This document shows, piece by piece, positions 6,431 through 7,832 of a DNA stretch of 7,832 nucleotides. The translations under genes were made by a program, and so were the position numbers. The notes under the pieces were generated by a model. The model worked only from the letters and a program-made list of their open reading frames with translations. It made no database searches and was not told where the DNA came from. This DNA is from Synechococcaceae cyanobacterium RL_1_2 (GTDB lineage: Bacteria; Cyanobacteriota; Cyanobacteriia; Cyanobacteriales; JAAUPO01). The stretch spans positions 1 to 7,832 of the forward strand of contig JAAUPO010000083.1 in assembly GCA_012033095.1 (NCBI GenBank), read 5' to 3'. Numbering within the stretch: position 1 is the first letter of the stretch; each line of letters begins with the position of its first letter.

Positions 6431-7615
6431 ATGACTAAACTTATTTCTATTTTGGGTTCCACCGGCTCCATCGGGACACAAACCCTAGATATTGTTGCCC
6501 AATATCCAGAAAAATTTCAAGTGGTGGGTTTAGCGGCTGGCAATAATGTGGAGTTACTAGCTGAACAAATTAAACAATTTAACCCCGAAATCGTCGCCCT
6601 TCGCAATGCAGATAAACTTAATTTGCTGAAGGATTTAATTAAAGACCAATCACAACAACCTCAAATTTTAACGGGGGAAGAAGGGGTGGTGGAAGTCGCT
6701 AGATATGGTCAAAGCGAAACCGTCGTTACCGGTATTGTTGGTTGTGCGGGGCTATTGCCAACGATCGCGGCCATCAAAGCAGGGAAAGATATTGCCCTAG
6801 CAAACAAAGAAACCCTAATTGCCGGGGCCCCAGTGGTTTTACCGTTGATTGAAGAATACAAAACTAAATTATTACCCGCCGATTCTGAACACTCCGCCAT
6901 TTTCCAATGTTTGCAGGGGGTACCAACAGGAGGGTTAAGAAGGATTATTTTAACCGCTTCTGGGGGAGCCTTCCGGGATTGGCCCGTCGAAAAATTAGCC
7001 GATGTTACGGTGGCCGATGCTACCACCCATCCCAATTGGTCAATGGGTCGTAAAATCACTGTGGATTCTGCCACCATGATGAATAAAGGCTTAGAAGTAA
7101 TCGAAGCCCATTATTTATTTGGACTAGATTATGACCATATCGACATTGTGATCCATCCCCAAAGTATTATTCATTCTTTGATTGAGGTACAAGATACCTC
7201 CGTAATTGCCCAATTAGGTTGGCCAGATATGCGCCTCCCCATCCTTTACGCCATGGCTTGGCCGGAAAGATTACCCACGGATTGGCCAAAATTAGATCTA
7301 GTCAAATCAGGGGATCTTACTTTCCGCGATCCAGATCATGCCAAATATCCCTGTATGGATTTAGCTTACGCTGCAGGTAGAGCTGGGGGTTCCATGCCCG
7401 CCGTGCTTAATGGGGCTAATGAGCAAGCGGTAGCAATGTTTTTAGAGGAAAAAATCAGATTTTTAGATATTCCTAAAGTGATTGAACAGGTTTGCGATCG
7501 CCATAGCGCGACTAATACGGGTGAGCCAACCTTAGACGATATTTTAGAAGCTGATCGTTGGGCAAGGGCAGAAGTGGAACAACTAGCCACCCAATTAACC
7601 CTAACTACTGTCTAA
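6431..7615 (+). CDS. dxr: 1-deoxy-D-xylulose 5-phosphate reductoisomerase
   Basis: Cytosolic enzyme that rearranges and reduces DXP to 2-C-methyl-D-erythritol 4-phosphate with NADPH and a divalent metal. It is the committed step of the MEP pathway, which supplies isoprenoids for carotenoids, chlorophyll phytol and quinone tails. The 394-residue product has normal length. [14 protein letters not shown] at residues 9-22 is the NADPH-binding Rossmann loop; ANKETL lies at 124-129. [10 protein letters not shown] gives the metal ligands Asp151 and Glu153, and [14 protein letters not shown] gives Glu222 as the third. The flexible active-site loop around HPNWSMG (200-206), the IHPQSIIHS strand and the C-terminal [13 protein letters not shown] region are all present. 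The ATG at 6431 places the Rossmann motif at the usual distance from the N-terminus; no Shine-Dalgarno sequence precedes it. This is the one gene in the window with no sign of frame damage. Identification is very secure. Confidence 0.98.
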   Translation: MTKLISILGSTGSIGTQTLDIVAQYPEKFQVVGLAAGNNVELLAEQIKQFNPEIVALRNADKLNLLKDLIKDQSQQPQILTGEEGVVEVARYGQSETVVTGIVGCAGLLPTIAAIKAGKDIALANKETLIAGAPVVLPLIEEYKTKLLPADSEHSAIFQCLQGVPTGGLRRIILTASGGAFRDWPVEKLADVTVADATTHPNWSMGRKITVDSATMMNKGLEVIEAHYLFGLDYDHIDIVIHPQSIIHSLIEVQDTSVIAQLGWPDMRLPILYAMAWPERLPTDWPKLDLVKSGDLTFRDPDHAKYPCMDLAYAAGRAGGSMPAVLNGANEQAVAMFLEEKIRFLDIPKVIEQVCDRHSATNTGEPTLDDILEADRWARAEVEQLATQLTLTTV

Positions 7616-7643
7616 TCTCACATTGGCCTAACTAAGCTCCGAT

Positions 7644-7665
7644 CAATGACCAAACAATGACCAAA
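7644..7665. repeat. 11-bp tandem duplication downstream of dxr
   Basis: CAATGACCAAA is repeated exactly back to back (7644-7654 and 7655-7665). TAGC and GCTA just after it can form only a weak four-pair stem, so I do not call a terminator for dxr here. Confidence 0.6.
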
Positions 7666-7742
7666 AAACCCTATAGCTGAAGGTGGCTAACCTTTTATTC
7701 GGAGTCATGATTGTTGCCATTACTATAGCCGTAGCCCAAGAA

Positions 7743-7832
7743 GTCAGGACTTACGCAAAAATTTCGATTCTGTCCTGGGAACCATGATGTTTGGGGACAA
7801 TCATTCAAGCAAGTCCCCCAAATTTGGGGAAT
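7743..7832. mobile_element. Possible IS/MITE end or extragenic repeat cut by the window edge
   Basis: GTCAGGACTTACGCAAAA at 7743-7760 resembles a sequence I associate with ends of insertion sequences and MITEs in cyanobacterial genomes. CAGGAC (7745-7750) can pair with GTCCTG (7772-7777). At the edge, CCCCAAATTTGGGG (7816-7829) is a perfect 14-bp palindrome within AAGTCCCCCAAATTTGGGGA, like another common cyanobacterial extragenic repeat. No transposase is visible, and the other end lies outside the window. The assignment is from memory of such repeats, not from a search. Confidence 0.4.

Larger units (their letters stand above)
1174..7501. repeat. Ten HIP1 octamers (GCGATCGC)
   Basis: Exact copies start at 1174, 1318, 1802, 2597, 2711, 3369, 4383, 5647, 6100 and 7494. 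Random DNA of this length would give well under one. HIP1 is abundant in many cyanobacteria, so this is strong evidence for the phylum. Copies fall inside both intact and broken genes, including the out-of-frame nifJ tail and the split membrane-protein gene, which suggests these are long-standing residents of the genome. Confidence 0.95.

Noticed and set aside
6709..7590. Minus-strand open stretches within dxr
   Set aside because: Shadows of an intact, well-identified gene.
7693..7786. Small plus-strand frame from about ATG 7708 (26 residues)
   Set aside because: Short, no ribosome site, and it runs into the repeat-like sequence at 7743; nothing supports it as a gene.
1..7832. CRISPR array, toxin-antitoxin pair or retron
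   Set aside because: No regularly spaced repeats, no paired small genes and no reverse transcriptase were seen.

Overview
The window reads as chromosomal DNA from a cyanobacterium, most likely a unicellular Synechocystis/Cyanothece-like lineage. Three things point there. First, the palindrome GCGATCGC (HIP1, the hallmark cyanobacterial repeat) occurs ten times in 7.8 kb. Second, the NifJ and Dxr proteins resemble cyanobacterial family members. Third, the intergenic DNA is AT-rich and the genes lack strong Shine-Dalgarno sites. The species cannot be fixed from the sequence alone.

Layout. Positions 1-173 hold the open end of a possible minus-strand gene that runs off the left edge. Positions 174-829 are AT-rich non-coding DNA with several dyads that could regulate the next gene. 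Positions 830-4342 (possibly read to 4410) encode NifJ, pyruvate:ferredoxin/flavodoxin oxidoreductase. Positions 4596-5733 hold a membrane protein resembling O-antigen ligases/polymerases, split into three frames. A convergent gap of about 220 bp carries a long hairpin and a terminator-like hairpin. Positions 6309-5957 on the minus strand hold an ArsC/Spx-like small thioredoxin-fold protein whose 3' end is frameshifted. A divergent gap of 121 bp follows. Positions 6431-7615 encode an intact Dxr of the MEP isoprenoid pathway. The last 217 bp hold a tandem repeat, a sequence resembling a cyanobacterial IS/MITE end, and a 14-bp palindrome at the edge.

The genes do not form one obvious pathway. 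NifJ makes acetyl-CoA and low-potential electrons from pyruvate, Dxr starts the committed MEP route to carotenoid, phytol and quinone side chains, and the other two look like surface-polysaccharide and redox/regulatory functions. No new multi-gene system is evident.

The outstanding feature is repeated reading-frame damage. Three genes carry four frame breaks, each repairable by one extra base in a homopolymer. A fifth possible case lies at the left edge. In addition, a compensated pair of indels in nifJ rewrites its catalytic Thr-Pro loop. Homopolymer undercalling in the assembly is the simplest explanation for most of these. The nifJ 3' break, however, sits exactly on a canonical -1 slippery heptamer (A AAA AAC), so programmed frameshifting deserves a check.
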